A stretch of DNA of 64,000 bases from Streptomyces spirodelae (GTDB lineage Bacteria > Actinomycetota > Actinomycetes > Streptomycetales > Streptomycetaceae): NCBI RefSeq assembly GCF_017676385.1, contig NZ_JAFFZN010000003.1, positions 62,001 to 126,000 of the forward strand. The letters run 5' to 3'. The translations under genes and the position numbers were made by a program. Positions 50,639 to 58,412 of this stretch are shown in pieces (position 1 is the stretch's first letter; each line of letters begins with the position of its first letter). The notes below the pieces were generated by a model, which searched no databases, was not told where the DNA came from, and worked only from the letters and a program-made list of their open reading frames with translations.

Positions 50639-51772
50639 ATGACCGAGGTGTCCTCGCTCACCGGACGACTGCTCGTCGCCACACCGGTGCTGGCCGATCC
50701 GAACTTCGACCGCGCTGTGGTGCTCCTCCTCGACCATGACGAGGAGGGCTCACTGGGCGTGGTCCTCAACCGTCCCACCCCGGTGGACGTCAGCGACATC
50801 CTGGAGCCGTGGGCCGCGCTCACCGGCGAGCCCGGCGTCGTCTTCCAGGGTGGCCCCGTCTCGCTGGACGCCGCACTGGGCGTCGCCGTGGTCCCCTCCG
50901 GCAGAGGTGACCGCACCGACGGTGACACCAGCCGTACCCCAGGCCGCGGATCCGGACATACGCCCGGCCAACCATCCGGGCCTGCGTCCGGCCGGAAGAG
51001 AACTCCCCCGGCCGATGGCCCGACGGAGCCGACGGGGCGGGGTGAGGAGCGCGCCGAGGATGAGGAGCGCGCCGGGCGTGAGGGGCGCGCGGAACGCGCC
51101 GGCCGGGGCGAGCCCGGGGATGCTTCGCGGGGCGCCCGATCGGAAGCCCGGACGAGCGGCGACGAGGGAGCCGGTGCCCCGGCCGCCGAGCCGGGAGTCG
51201 GGGGCGCCACGGGAGCCGCTGGCACCACCGGCGCCACTGGCACCGCCGGAACGACGGGAACGACCGGAACGACGGGAACGACCGGGGCTCCGGGACAGGG
51301 CGGTGCGGAGGCGGCCGGGCCGGACGCCGCCCGGCGCGGGAGCGCCCCGGGCCGGAAGGACGGCCCGGGGGAGGGCGCGGCCGTCGGTGACGCCGAGGCG
51401 GCCGCCGACAGCGGCGACGCGGACGCCGGTGCCGAGTCCGACGCCGACCTGGGAACCGACACCGTCCTCGACACGGACGGCCCACTGGGCTGGCGCCGGG
51501 TGCACGGGGCCATCGGCCTTGTCGACCTGGAGGCCCCGCCCGAACTGCTCGCCGCCGAGCTGGGTTCGCTCCGGATCTTCGCCGGGTACTCGGGCTGGGG
51601 TCCGGGGCAGCTGGAGAAAGAGCTGTCGGAGGGCGCGTGGTACGTCGTCGACTCGGAGCCCGGCGACGTCTCCTCCCCGGCACCGGAGCGTCTGTGGCGG
51701 TCCGTACTGCGTCGGCAGCGCAGTGAGTTGGCGCTGGTCGCGACGTACCCGGACGACCCCTCGCTGAACTGA
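50639..51772 (+). CDS. YqgE/AlgH family protein with a large internal insertion
   Basis: This 377-residue protein is twice the family length (about 190). The two halves of the YqgE domain are plain: LTGRLLVATPVLADPNFDRA with LLLDHDEEGSLGVVLNRPT (residues 1-88), and GWRRVHGAIGLVDLE to the C-terminus (from about 281), with FAGYSGWGPGQLEKEL. Between them, residues about 90-279 are low complexity, with Arg/Glu/Gly-rich stretches and a run of GTT/GAT triplets (about 190-216). The core fold should still form with this as a long surface loop. The function of YqgE is not established. Confidence 0.85.
   Translation: MTEVSSLTGRLLVATPVLADPNFDRAVVLLLDHDEEGSLGVVLNRPTPVDVSDILEPWAALTGEPGVVFQGGPVSLDAALGVAVVPSGRGDRTDGDTSRTPGRGSGHTPGQPSGPASGRKRTPPADGPTEPTGRGEERAEDEERAGREGRAERAGRGEPGDASRGARSEARTSGDEGAGAPAAEPGVGGATGAAGTTGATGTAGTTGTTGTTGTTGAPGQGGAEAAGPDAARRGSAPGRKDGPGEGAAVGDAEAAADSGDADAGAESDADLGTDTVLDTDGPLGWRRVHGAIGLVDLEAPPELLAAELGSLRIFAGYSGWGPGQLEKELSEGAWYVVDSEPGDVSSPAPERLWRSVLRRQRSELALVATYPDDPSLN
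51208..51286 (+). repeat. GGAACGACC-type short tandem repeat inside YqgE
   Basis: Nine-base units (ACGACGGGA, ACGACCGGA) encode Gly-Thr-Thr and Gly-Ala-Thr triplets in the YqgE insertion. The length is likely to vary between strains. Confidence 0.75.
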
Positions 51773-51782
51773 GGGCCGTACG

Positions 51783-51799
51783 GCCCCGCACTGCGGGGC
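51783..51799. terminator. Hairpin after YqgE
   Basis: GCCCCGC-ACT-GCGGGGC, 10 bases after the stop codon, preceded by GGCCGTACGGCC. Confidence 0.55.
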
Positions 51800-51901
51800 G
51801 TCGGCGGGTCCGAACACGGTTGCGCACGGGGCCGCCGACGGGTGACGCGGGCCACGGCCCATGCCTGACGTGTTCCGGTCGCATGAGTACCCTTGGACTG
51901 C

Positions 51902-52198
51902 ATGAGCACTCTTGAGCCCGAGCGCGGGGCGGGCACCGGCACACTCGTCGAACCGACCCCGCAGACGTCGCACGGTGATGGCGATCACGAGCGGTTCGCC
52001 CACTATGTCCAGAAGGACAAGATCATGGCGAGCGCGATGGACGGCACGCCCGTCGTCGCGCTCTGCGGGAAGGTCTGGGTCCCGGGTCGCGACCCGAAGA
52101 AGTACCCGGTCTGCCCGATGTGCAAGGAGATCTACGAGACGATGGGTCCCGGCGGGGACAAGAACGGCAAGGACGGCAAGGGCGGCGACAAGAAGTAG
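51902..52198 (+). CDS. DUF3039 protein (small zinc-ribbon)
   Basis: This 98-residue protein has the DUF3039 pattern (HYVQKDKIMASAMDG, VVALCGKVW) and a single Cys followed by CPMC (ALCGKVW, YPVCPMC), likely a zinc site. The C-terminal tail is Lys/Gly-rich. ATG 51902 is preferred over an ATG nine bases upstream because the latter has no ribosome site. It sits in the usual place next to YqgE. Function unknown. Confidence 0.88.
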   Translation: MSTLEPERGAGTGTLVEPTPQTSHGDGDHERFAHYVQKDKIMASAMDGTPVVALCGKVWVPGRDPKKYPVCPMCKEIYETMGPGGDKNGKDGKGGDKK

Positions 52199-52277
52199 CC
52201 CCCACGCGTTCGAGCTCAGCGCCCCCGCGCACGCGCGACCGGCGCGTATGACGTGCACCACGCGCCGCGCCTGTCAC

Positions 52278-52324
52278 CACACCGCCGCCTCACCCGTACT
52301 CCGTACGGGTGAGGCGGCGGTGTG
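52278..52324. terminator. Very strong terminator after DUF3039
   Basis: A perfect 22-bp stem (left arm starts CACACCGCCGCC, right arm ends CGGCGGTGTG) with a three-base loop. It marks the end of the conserved core block and the start of the variable block. Confidence 0.9.
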
Positions 52325-52360
52325 CTGTGTGTTGCCCTCTCGTCTCGCACCTCTCCCTTC

Positions 52361-52524
52361 TCTACTGAACTTGCTCGATGGGGTGTTGGGGGCGCTGCTA
52401 CCGTCAGGTGCACGACAGTCACCTGACGCTACTGGGAGCTCGCCGTGCACCTCACCCGCCGCCCCGCCGTCTCGTTGGCCGCCGCCACGGTTGCCGCTGC
52501 GCTGCTTCTCGCCGGGTGCGGTGG
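52361..52524. repeat. Left copy of a 164-bp identical direct repeat
   Basis: These 164 bp are identical to 58905-59068, 6544 bp away in the same direction. They cover the 5-prime region, palindrome, ribosome site and signal-peptide codons of the lipoprotein gene. Similarity continues at lower level through both cassette genes. Confidence 0.95.
52402..52428. promoter_or_regulatory. Palindrome upstream of lipoprotein copy 1
   Basis: CGTCAGGTG-N9-CACCTGACG, perfect 9-bp arms, ending 16 bp before the GTG start. It could be an operator or an mRNA hairpin. The same sequence precedes copy 2. Confidence 0.65.
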
Positions 52525-53143
52525 TGGTGATGACGGTGATGGGAAGAGCGGCAAGATCGAGGGCGCGGACGATGCGGGCAAGAAGTCGTCCTCTGGCCCG
52601 GAGAAGAGTGGGTCGGGCTCCGAGAAGAAGGAGCCCGACTTCCGCACGTCGGACATCAAGCTGCCGGATGACGTGAAGCTCGTCTTCGACTGGGACCAGC
52701 CGTCGGACCCCGAGAAGGCAGCAGCGCTGGATGGTGCTGCGGACTACATGCGGGCCCTTGTGCACGGCACGGTGAAGCAAGACTCGAAGGATCCGGTGCT
52801 GGCTAAGCATGTGGTGCCGCTGCAATCCGCGCAGGAATTCGCAACCACGGTTGTCAAGATGGACGTCAAGGACGGCGTTACGGCGACCGGAAAGCAACGC
52901 TACTACCGAGAAGACATTGGGCAGGTAGTAGATGGGAAGCTCGTCGAAGTGGCCTTCTGTGTGGATCAGTCCGAGTTCTTCGACCGGAAAGTCAAGAGCG
53001 GGAAGGTCCTGCGCACCGAAGAGAGCGCTTCGAGCTACATGCGCTACACCCTGGTCATGCAGAAACCTGATCAGGGAGACCGTCCCTGGAAGGCGCGCAC
53101 CTTCGAGTTCGAGGGCAAGGCGGTGAAGCAGTGCAAAGGCTGA
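52445..53143 (+). CDS. Lipoprotein, cassette copy 1
   Basis: This 232-residue protein starts at GTG 52445 with GGGAG upstream. The signal peptide ends in lipobox LLAGC, followed by a Gly/Asp/Ser/Lys-rich linker to about residue 65. The folded part (PDFRTSDIKLPDDVKLVFDW, ALDGAADYMRALVHGT, DGKLVEVAFCVDQSEFFDRK, YTLVMQKP) has the look of an NTF2-like domain, an inference only. Two Cys remain in the mature domain (AFCVDQ and the last KQCKG). It overlaps the next gene by 13 bp. The family is unnamed to me. Confidence 0.85.
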   Translation: MHLTRRPAVSLAAATVAAALLLAGCGGGDDGDGKSGKIEGADDAGKKSSSGPEKSGSGSEKKEPDFRTSDIKLPDDVKLVFDWDQPSDPEKAAALDGAADYMRALVHGTVKQDSKDPVLAKHVVPLQSAQEFATTVVKMDVKDGVTATGKQRYYREDIGQVVDGKLVEVAFCVDQSEFFDRKVKSGKVLRTEESASSYMRYTLVMQKPDQGDRPWKARTFEFEGKAVKQCKG

Positions 53144-54204
53144 CGACGAGGACGGCGCTGATCTCAGGGCTATGCCTGCTGGCCCTCCTAGGGGACGCTA
53201 CATCGGCATGGGCTGACCGGGGAAACCCCAATGAGGCGGGAGCGAAGTTCCAAAAGGGAGCGTGGAAGGACAACGAAGCGATTGCTGGGGCCGGAGGTAG
53301 CCGCAAAATCAGCTACTCCGGCAGCGGTTCTGGTGGGAGCAATGGCGGGGGTGGGAATCTGGCGGTGCCCAGGGGGGATTGGGCGCCGCCTCCGTGTTGG
53401 TATGCGCCGACGTATTCGCCGGAGGAGCTCAAGGAGAAGGTGGATGCGTCGCCGTACTCCTTGACGGGGCGTGATCCGAACAATCGGTATCTCAAGGAGG
53501 AGGTGGACCGGGACATTCGGCACTTGTACTCGGAGGGGGAGTACGACAACTACAACCTCGACAAGCAGGGCGAGGGCAAGTTCTGGGCTGCGGTGCCGAA
53601 TCCGGATGAGGAGGACGCGGCGAAGCGTGAGTCGTGTACGAGGTTGCCGTTCTGGGTGAAGAACGGTGAGCGGCCGGATGTGGAGAACGCGATCAGTCCG
53701 GAGATCCTTTCCAAGCTGGCGTATGCGCGGATCACGGTGCCCGAGACGCGGGTGAAGCTGAATCCGGATGGCAAGCAGACGGTGAATCTGCCGACGTGGG
53801 TGTGGTTGGACAAGGGCCGGTACAAGCCGCTGTCGGTGAAGGCGTCGGTGGATCTTGGCGGGGGTGAGGAGATCTGGGCCAGGACGACGGTCGAGCCGGA
53901 TTCACTCAGGTTGAGTCCGGGGACGGAGAACGCCACTTTGCACCCGTCCTCCGGCGAGTGCGGGATCAAGGACGACGGCAGTATCGGCAGCCCGTACAAG
54001 AAGGGCAGCGGGAAGAAGGCTCCGCCGTGTGGGGTGACGTATCGGAAGGCGACGCAGGGCGGGGGTAGCTACACGCTGAGGTCCACCCTCACCTGGAAGG
54101 CCGCGTGGGAGAGCAGCGAGGGCGGTGGCGGCAACGACCTGCCGAACGGTGAGTTCGGGGGCGAGCAGGACGTCACCGTCCAGGAGATCCAAGCCGTCAA
54201 CTAG
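53131..54204 (+). CDS. Secreted protein of unknown function, cassette copy 1
   Basis: This 357-residue protein starts at GTG 53131 inside the lipoprotein gene, so translation is coupled. It has a signal peptide (cut near TSAWA), a Gly/Ser-rich stretch (KISYSGSGSGGSNGGGGN), then a conserved domain. That domain has four Cys (PPPCWYAP, RESCTRLPFW, SGECGIK, PPCGVTY), likely two disulfides, and ends with a beta-rich C-terminal part (ADLGGGEEIWARTTVEP-like, YTLRSTLTWKA). It is almost the same in copy 2 except near the signal peptide. It probably works with the lipoprotein at the cell surface. Confidence 0.85.
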   Translation: MQRLTTRTALISGLCLLALLGDATSAWADRGNPNEAGAKFQKGAWKDNEAIAGAGGSRKISYSGSGSGGSNGGGGNLAVPRGDWAPPPCWYAPTYSPEELKEKVDASPYSLTGRDPNNRYLKEEVDRDIRHLYSEGEYDNYNLDKQGEGKFWAAVPNPDEEDAAKRESCTRLPFWVKNGERPDVENAISPEILSKLAYARITVPETRVKLNPDGKQTVNLPTWVWLDKGRYKPLSVKASVDLGGGEEIWARTTVEPDSLRLSPGTENATLHPSSGECGIKDDGSIGSPYKKGSGKKAPPCGVTYRKATQGGGSYTLRSTLTWKAAWESSEGGGGNDLPNGEFGGEQDVTVQEIQAVN

Positions 54205-54523
54205 CCATCGCGCCATGGGGTGGGTTCTTCAGCGTGGTCACTCCATCTGGCCCTGGAGTCCTAGCGCAGACACCAGCCGCGAATGTACAGCGGACCTGGC
54301 CGAACCGGCGTGGGCGAAGAAGCTGACCGACGAGGACCGACGAGGACCGGCGCGCTGTTCTGGTCCAACATCAGTCCGTACGGCACCTTCCGCCGAGCGC
54401 AGAGCACCGATGAGTGGCTGCCCGTGCCGCACCGTCCCCGGACGAGCGGGGCGCGCTGCGGATCACGGATTTCGTGTCCCGCGCGAATTGAGGCGAGACG
54501 GTTCGTCTTGCTATGGTGAGGCC
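54205..54523. other. Spacer holding a transposase fragment
   Basis: This 319-bp gap between the cassette and the ABC-F leader contains no intact gene. About 54300-54420 reads as a broken transposase end (annotated separately), and the remainder is unassigned. The last 40 bp should hold the leader-peptide ribosome site. Confidence 0.5.
54295..54400 (+). pseudogene. Remnant of a Tn3-family transposase C-terminus
   Basis: One frame gives EPAWAKKLTDEDRRGP and, after a +1 or -1 shift near 54345, another frame gives GALFWSNISPYGTFRR. Together they match the conserved LTDEDRRALTPLFW-VNPYGRF end of Tn3-type transposases. The rest of the gene is absent. It is evidence of past transposition in this block. 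Confidence 0.6.
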
Positions 54524-54547
54524 ATGGCCTTCCTCTTCTTCGTCTGA
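54524..54547 (+). promoter_or_regulatory. Seven-residue leader peptide MAFLFFV
   Basis: ATG 54524 starts MAFLFFV and stops at TGA 54545-54547, with GGTGAGG about 8 bases upstream. It immediately precedes an ABC-F fragment. Short hydrophobic leader peptides in front of antibiotic-resistance ABC-F and erm genes cause drug-dependent ribosome stalling that releases attenuation. This looks like such a leader, though the intervening attenuator appears to have been deleted together with the start of the ABC-F gene. Confidence 0.5.
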
Positions 54548-54573
54548 GTCCGGGCACGGTACGCCGCCCGCCC

Positions 54574-54965
54574 GGATCGGCTACCTCGCCCAGGAACTGC
54601 CCCCGCACGCCGCGCGGCTGCAGCTGCTCGCCGCGTTCGCTGCCGGGCGGCCCGGGCTGCCGGACGAGTACGCCGAACAGCTCCTGTCCCTGGGCTTGTT
54701 CCGCGAACAGGACCTGCACGTCCCAGTCGCCGCCCTGTCCGTGGGACAGCAACGGCGGCTGCAGGTCGCGACCCTGGTGACCCAGCCCGCGGACCTCCTC
54801 GTCCTCGACAAGCCAGCCAACCACCTCGCACTCGACCTGGTCGAGGACCTTCAGGCAGCCCTCGCGGCGTACCCAGGGGCGGAGGTCGCGGTCTCGCACG
54901 ATCGCGACTTCCGTGCGCGCTTCGAAGCCGAGCAGCTGGAACTGCACGCCGGCCGCAGGCGCTGA
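54574..54965 (+). pseudogene. Truncated ABC-F protein, C-terminal ATPase half only
   Basis: About 130 residues match the end of resistance-type ABC-F proteins (TlrC/OleB/CarA-like): RIGYLAQELPPHAARL, signature LSVGQQRRLQVATLV, Walker B DLLVLDKPANHLAL and H-loop VSHDRDFRARF. Everything before, including both Walker A motifs and the interdomain linker, is missing. The catalytic Glu of LDEP is replaced by Lys (LDKP) and the Thr of PTNH by Ala. It cannot be a working ABC-F ATPase. A full-length relative would have protected ribosomes from macrolides, lincosamides or similar drugs. Confidence 0.8.
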
Positions 54966-55031
54966 CCCGGACCGGCTCCCCCTGCCCCGAACCGTTTCAC
55001 ATCCATCAACCCACTGAACAAGGGATGATCC

Positions 55032-55982
55032 ATGACCACCTTCCTGACACCACAACAGCGTGCCGACCGCACCTCCGCCGCCGCTGAGGCAGCCGTCACG
55101 GCTGGGCGTGGGCTCGGCCTGACCGTCACCGAGCCCACAGTGCTCCACGACCTCTTCTCGGTCGTCGTCCACCTCGCCCCCTCGCCGGTCGTGGCCCGGA
55201 TTCCCACCGTCCTGCCCCGCACGGACGACCTGGCCGCCCTCGCGCGCCGCCAGCAGGACGAGCTGGATGTCACACGGTGGCTCGCAGACCAGGGAGTCCC
55301 CGTGATCGCGCCCAGCCCGCTCGTGCCGCGCGAACCCGTGCAGCGCGGCGGGTTCTCGATGACGTTCTGGCCGTTCGTCGAGGAGGCCCGGGGCAAGGAA
55401 CCCGACTACGTCGCGAACGCCGAGAGCGTCGCCGACCTGCACGCGGCACTGCGCGCCTACCCGGGCCGCCTGGAATTCCTGTCCGCTGCCGACCCGGAGT
55501 TCGTCGCGGACAGCCTCGCCCGGCTCGACCAGCATCCCGACCTGATCGGAGCGGCCGAGCTCGACCGTGCCCGCCGCGAATGGCAGCTCCTCGAACCCCT
55601 CGTACGCTCACGCAGCGCCTTCGAGGCCCGGTTCCCCGGCATCGACCTCCAGCCCATCCACGGCGACTCCCCGCCCGCGAACATCTTCAACGCGGTGGAC
55701 GGCGACCTCTACGCCGACTTCGAACTGGTCACGCTGGGGCCCGTCGAGTGGGACCTGGCCGCTCTCGGACCCGAGTACGAAGCCGCCTACAACCGCGGCG
55801 CACAGCGCAACGGCACGAGACCGCTCGACGAGGAGCTGCTCGCCTTCGTCAACGCCCTGGGCATGCTGCGGGTCATCGCCACCCTCACCCTGGTCCCGCA
55901 GCTTCCCGAACTGGCGGAGTACCTCAATCCCGCTGTCGACCACTGGCAGACGACGCCCTTCGCGGGTGGCTTGGGCAGCTGA
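55032..55982 (+). CDS. Aminoglycoside-phosphotransferase-family kinase-like protein
   Basis: This 316-residue APH-fold protein has the catalytic loop IHGDSPPANIF (HxDxxxxN) and the metal-binding DFELVTLGPVEWDLA, where the usual Asp-Phe-Asp is Asp-Phe-Glu. The N-lobe holds VVARIPTVLPRTDDL. It follows the ABC-F remnant by 66 bp. The family includes antibiotic and small-metabolite kinases, so the substrate is open. Its last 59 bp overlap the convergent HTH gene. Confidence 0.82.
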   Translation: MTTFLTPQQRADRTSAAAEAAVTAGRGLGLTVTEPTVLHDLFSVVVHLAPSPVVARIPTVLPRTDDLAALARRQQDELDVTRWLADQGVPVIAPSPLVPREPVQRGGFSMTFWPFVEEARGKEPDYVANAESVADLHAALRAYPGRLEFLSAADPEFVADSLARLDQHPDLIGAAELDRARREWQLLEPLVRSRSAFEARFPGIDLQPIHGDSPPANIFNAVDGDLYADFELVTLGPVEWDLAALGPEYEAAYNRGAQRNGTRPLDEELLAFVNALGMLRVIATLTLVPQLPELAEYLNPAVDHWQTTPFAGGLGS

Positions 55983-57039
55983 TGCCAACCGACTGCTGGT
56001 CTGCGGCTGGTGTCTGAGCCGGGACTCCTGGGCCCGGCTGGCGTGCGGCGTCGGCCAGGACGGCGCGCCAGCCGTGGCCTTGGCGGATGCGGTGCGCGGG
56101 GCCGCCCGGACGGTCCGAACGGTCGCCGGCTGCGGGGTGGGCTCGGCCGGGGGAGGAGCGGACCACCGCCGTGGGCGTCGGGCAGTCCGGCACGGGCGGC
56201 AGGTAGCGCAGCAGGCGGTGGCGGGCGAACTCCCGGGGACACCGAACACCCTCAGGTGGCAGACCGTGAGTGAGGACGGTGCGCAGGGTTTCCGCTTCTT
56301 CGCCGCGCAGCAGATAGTGCCCTGCGACCTGCGCCAGTTCACGGGCCTCGGAGTGGGTGAGAACCAGCTCGGGTGCCGTACGGCGCAGTTGCAGGAGCAG
56401 CCGTTCCGCGCGCTGGGCGTAACTGGCCAGTGGGCCGGTCAGCGCTCCCAGGCCCAGGTCTTCCTCCCGTGCCGCTGTGGCCTCTGCTTCTCGGATCTTG
56501 GGGGACGGGTGGGGGGTGTGGTGTTCGTTCGATGTCTTGTCCCCTTGGGGGCGTCGCCGGGTGGGGCGGGGAGCGGGTGAACCGGCGGCCGGTTCCGGGG
56601 CCCGCGTATGTGGCTCGGGCCGTGGAAGCCACTCCGCAGAGTTGACGATGCGTACGCCCAGCCTGCGTGATTCGGCCGTGTCCTTGCCGAGCCGTGCCGC
56701 TTCCTCGGCCGCTGCCCATCCCGTCTCGATCTCCGTACGGGTACGGAGCGGGGCGAGGGAGGCGAGGCGCTGGTCGCGGATCTCCCCGCGCGGGTTCTGG
56801 CGCTTGCGGGCGTGCCAGTGGCCCTGTTCGCGGAGGACTTTGCGCGCGGCGTTCGTACGGTCCTTGCCCATACGGAGGGACTTGGCGACTGTGTCGCTGT
56901 TGCGGGCGTTGCGCGGCGGGAGCTTTGCCAGAGCCTGGAGGAGGCGGAGCGCTGTGGGGGTGATCCCTACGTTGTCGATGAGGGATTCCGGGGTTTGGAG
57001 GAAGGGCGCGCGCGTGGGCGCGTTAACATCGTTGGGCAT
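55924..57039 (-). CDS. Helix-turn-helix protein of actinobacterial accessory type
   Basis: This 371-residue protein has an N-terminal winged helix (GITPTALRLLQALAKLPPRNARN and RMGKDRTNAARKVLREQG) common in Streptomyces accessory loci. A Pro/Arg-rich linker follows, then a helical domain (SYAQRAERLLLQLRRTAPELVL, SEARELAQVAGHYLLRGEEAET). After about residue 275 the composition changes to Arg/Pro/Gly-rich sequence read through to the APH tail, so the natural C-terminus may be lost. Close to it is a candidate operator. The role is unknown; replication-linked or regulatory functions are both possible. Confidence 0.7.
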   Translation of the reverse strand: MPNDVNAPTRAPFLQTPESLIDNVGITPTALRLLQALAKLPPRNARNSDTVAKSLRMGKDRTNAARKVLREQGHWHARKRQNPRGEIRDQRLASLAPLRTRTEIETGWAAAEEAARLGKDTAESRRLGVRIVNSAEWLPRPEPHTRAPEPAAGSPAPRPTRRRPQGDKTSNEHHTPHPSPKIREAEATAAREEDLGLGALTGPLASYAQRAERLLLQLRRTAPELVLTHSEARELAQVAGHYLLRGEEAETLRTVLTHGLPPEGVRCPREFARHRLLRYLPPVPDCPTPTAVVRSSPGRAHPAAGDRSDRPGGPAHRIRQGHGWRAVLADAARQPGPGVPAQTPAADQQSVGISCPSHPRRASSASGRQRD

Positions 57040-57139
57040 CGTGAGTGGGCCTCATCCACTTGGCGGTGTAGGCCCTCGATGCGGTGTTGCTGCACCGCTC
57101 GGGGGCCGTCTTGTTGCCCAACTTAGACGCACATAGCGG

Positions 57140-57174
57140 ACTTACGGTGCCGCTGATCGGCAACTTCCGTAAGT
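57140..57174. promoter_or_regulatory. Inverted repeat before the HTH gene
   Basis: ACTTACGG (57140-57147) and CCGTAAGT (57167-57174) lie about 100 bp before the HTH start, in a rare AT-rich patch, and may be its operator. Confidence 0.45.
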
Positions 57175-57306
57175 GATCGAAAATTTACGCGCTTCCGCCC
57201 TCACGGCCGACCGAGTCCAGGCGTGCCAGGTCGGCCGTATCGGTCGTGTGGAGGTGAGAGCCGTAGGGGCGTGCGGTGCGTGCGGGTGGTTGCTCGCCGC
57301 TCCTGG

Positions 57307-57498
57307 TCAGCGCGCGCGCACACGCTGCACGAAGGACGCCCAGGTGGTGTTCTTGAAGACCAGCACCGGGCCGTCCGGGACCTTCGAGTCCCGGACGGGT
57401 ACGGCGCCGGGGATGTTGTCGGCGATCTCGACGCAGTTGTCGGCGTCCGCACCGCTGTAGCTGGATTTACGCCACGCGGCGGCAGTCAGGTCGATCAT
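57307..57498 (-). CDS. DUF397 protein
   Basis: This 63-residue protein has a single DUF397 unit (AWRKSSYSGADADNCVEIA, VRDSKVPDG, WASFVQRVR). Its ATG overlaps the upstream XRE stop by four bases, as in the first module of this window at 32515. Confidence 0.9.
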   Translation of the reverse strand: MIDLTAAAWRKSSYSGADADNCVEIADNIPGAVPVRDSKVPDGPVLVFKNTTWASFVQRVRAR

Positions 57499-58304
57499 GC
57501 GAATCCCTCGATGGCCTTTTCGATCAGTTCCATGGAAGCGCACGCGCTCAACGCGTCGGCGTGCAACCGATCATAGACCCGCTGGAAGCGCTCGACCCTG
57601 CTCGGTTCTTCGGTGTAGGCGCCTGTTACGAAGCCCTCTGTGTACGCCCCTCGATCGCCGTTCGGCAGGGTGAGGAGGGCGACGGAGCCCGGGATCATGG
57701 TGGTGTTCTCGGGGAGGATCTGCACATTGATGTTGGGGCGCTCGCACATCTCCCGGAGCTTCGTCAGCTGACTGTGCATCGTCGCCCGGCCGCCGGTGGC
57801 GCGGCGCAGCACTGCCGCGTCGAGGACGGCCCACATCCACGGCGGCCGCTCGCGGGTCCAGACTTCCTGGCGGGCGACCCGGCGCTCCGCATGGCGGTCG
57901 GCCTCGGCGGGGTCTCCGGCCTGCCCTGCGAGCAGCAGCGCGCGGGCGTACTCCTCCGTCTGGAGAAGCCCAGGAACGACGATCGAGAAGTCATGCATGG
58001 CGGAGGCTTCGAGCTGGCGGGCGAGAAACGCCTTGGCATAGTCGCGAACCTGGGCGTTCAGCAGCGCCCTCGCGAGGTTCGCCAAGTCGTCCTCGAAGCC
58101 CAGCACCTTGTCGAAGCGGGAGGCCAGACTCGGGTTCGGGGGGTCGGTGCCCAGCTCGATCTTGGCGACACGGACGCGGGAGATGAAGACCTTCGCGGCG
58201 AGGGCCTGCTGCGTCCAGTCGCGCTGTTCGCGTTCGCGGCGGATCTTGTGGCCCAGGTAGGCGGCTACGGAGTAGGTGGGGTCGAGTTCTCGGGGTGCGG
58301 GCAT
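57495..58304 (-). CDS. XRE-family regulator with DUF5753 domain, second module
   Basis: This 269-residue protein has the helix-turn-helix (HKIRREREQRDWTQQALAAK) and the DUF5753 features VVPGLLQTEEYARALL and TMIPGSVALLTLPNG. ATG 58304 is chosen as the first Met before the conserved part. Divergent small genes lie 108 bp away. It is a paralogue in type of the regulator at 32515, but the two are not close copies. Confidence 0.9.
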   Translation of the reverse strand: MPAPRELDPTYSVAAYLGHKIRREREQRDWTQQALAAKVFISRVRVAKIELGTDPPNPSLASRFDKVLGFEDDLANLARALLNAQVRDYAKAFLARQLEASAMHDFSIVVPGLLQTEEYARALLLAGQAGDPAEADRHAERRVARQEVWTRERPPWMWAVLDAAVLRRATGGRATMHSQLTKLREMCERPNINVQILPENTTMIPGSVALLTLPNGDRGAYTEGFVTGAYTEEPSRVERFQRVYDRLHADALSACASMELIEKAIEGFA

Positions 58305-58412
58305 GGGTCTTGTTCCTTCGTTCGCTCGCACATCGCTACTCCTGGTGAGCGTATCCGTACTGCGTGATGCTCGTCCCCGATACGGAAAATTCGCGAGCGA
58401 CCAGAGGCCCCT

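Noticed and set aside
51912..52676. Frame overlapping DUF3039 and running into the first cassette
   Set aside because: It crosses a 22-bp perfect terminator stem and has a Ser/Arg/Ala composition typical of a shadow frame.
54513..54965. An intact 150-residue ABC ATPase gene
   Set aside because: It lacks Walker A, the first ATPase domain and the catalytic Glu. The reading begins only by chance inside the leader region.
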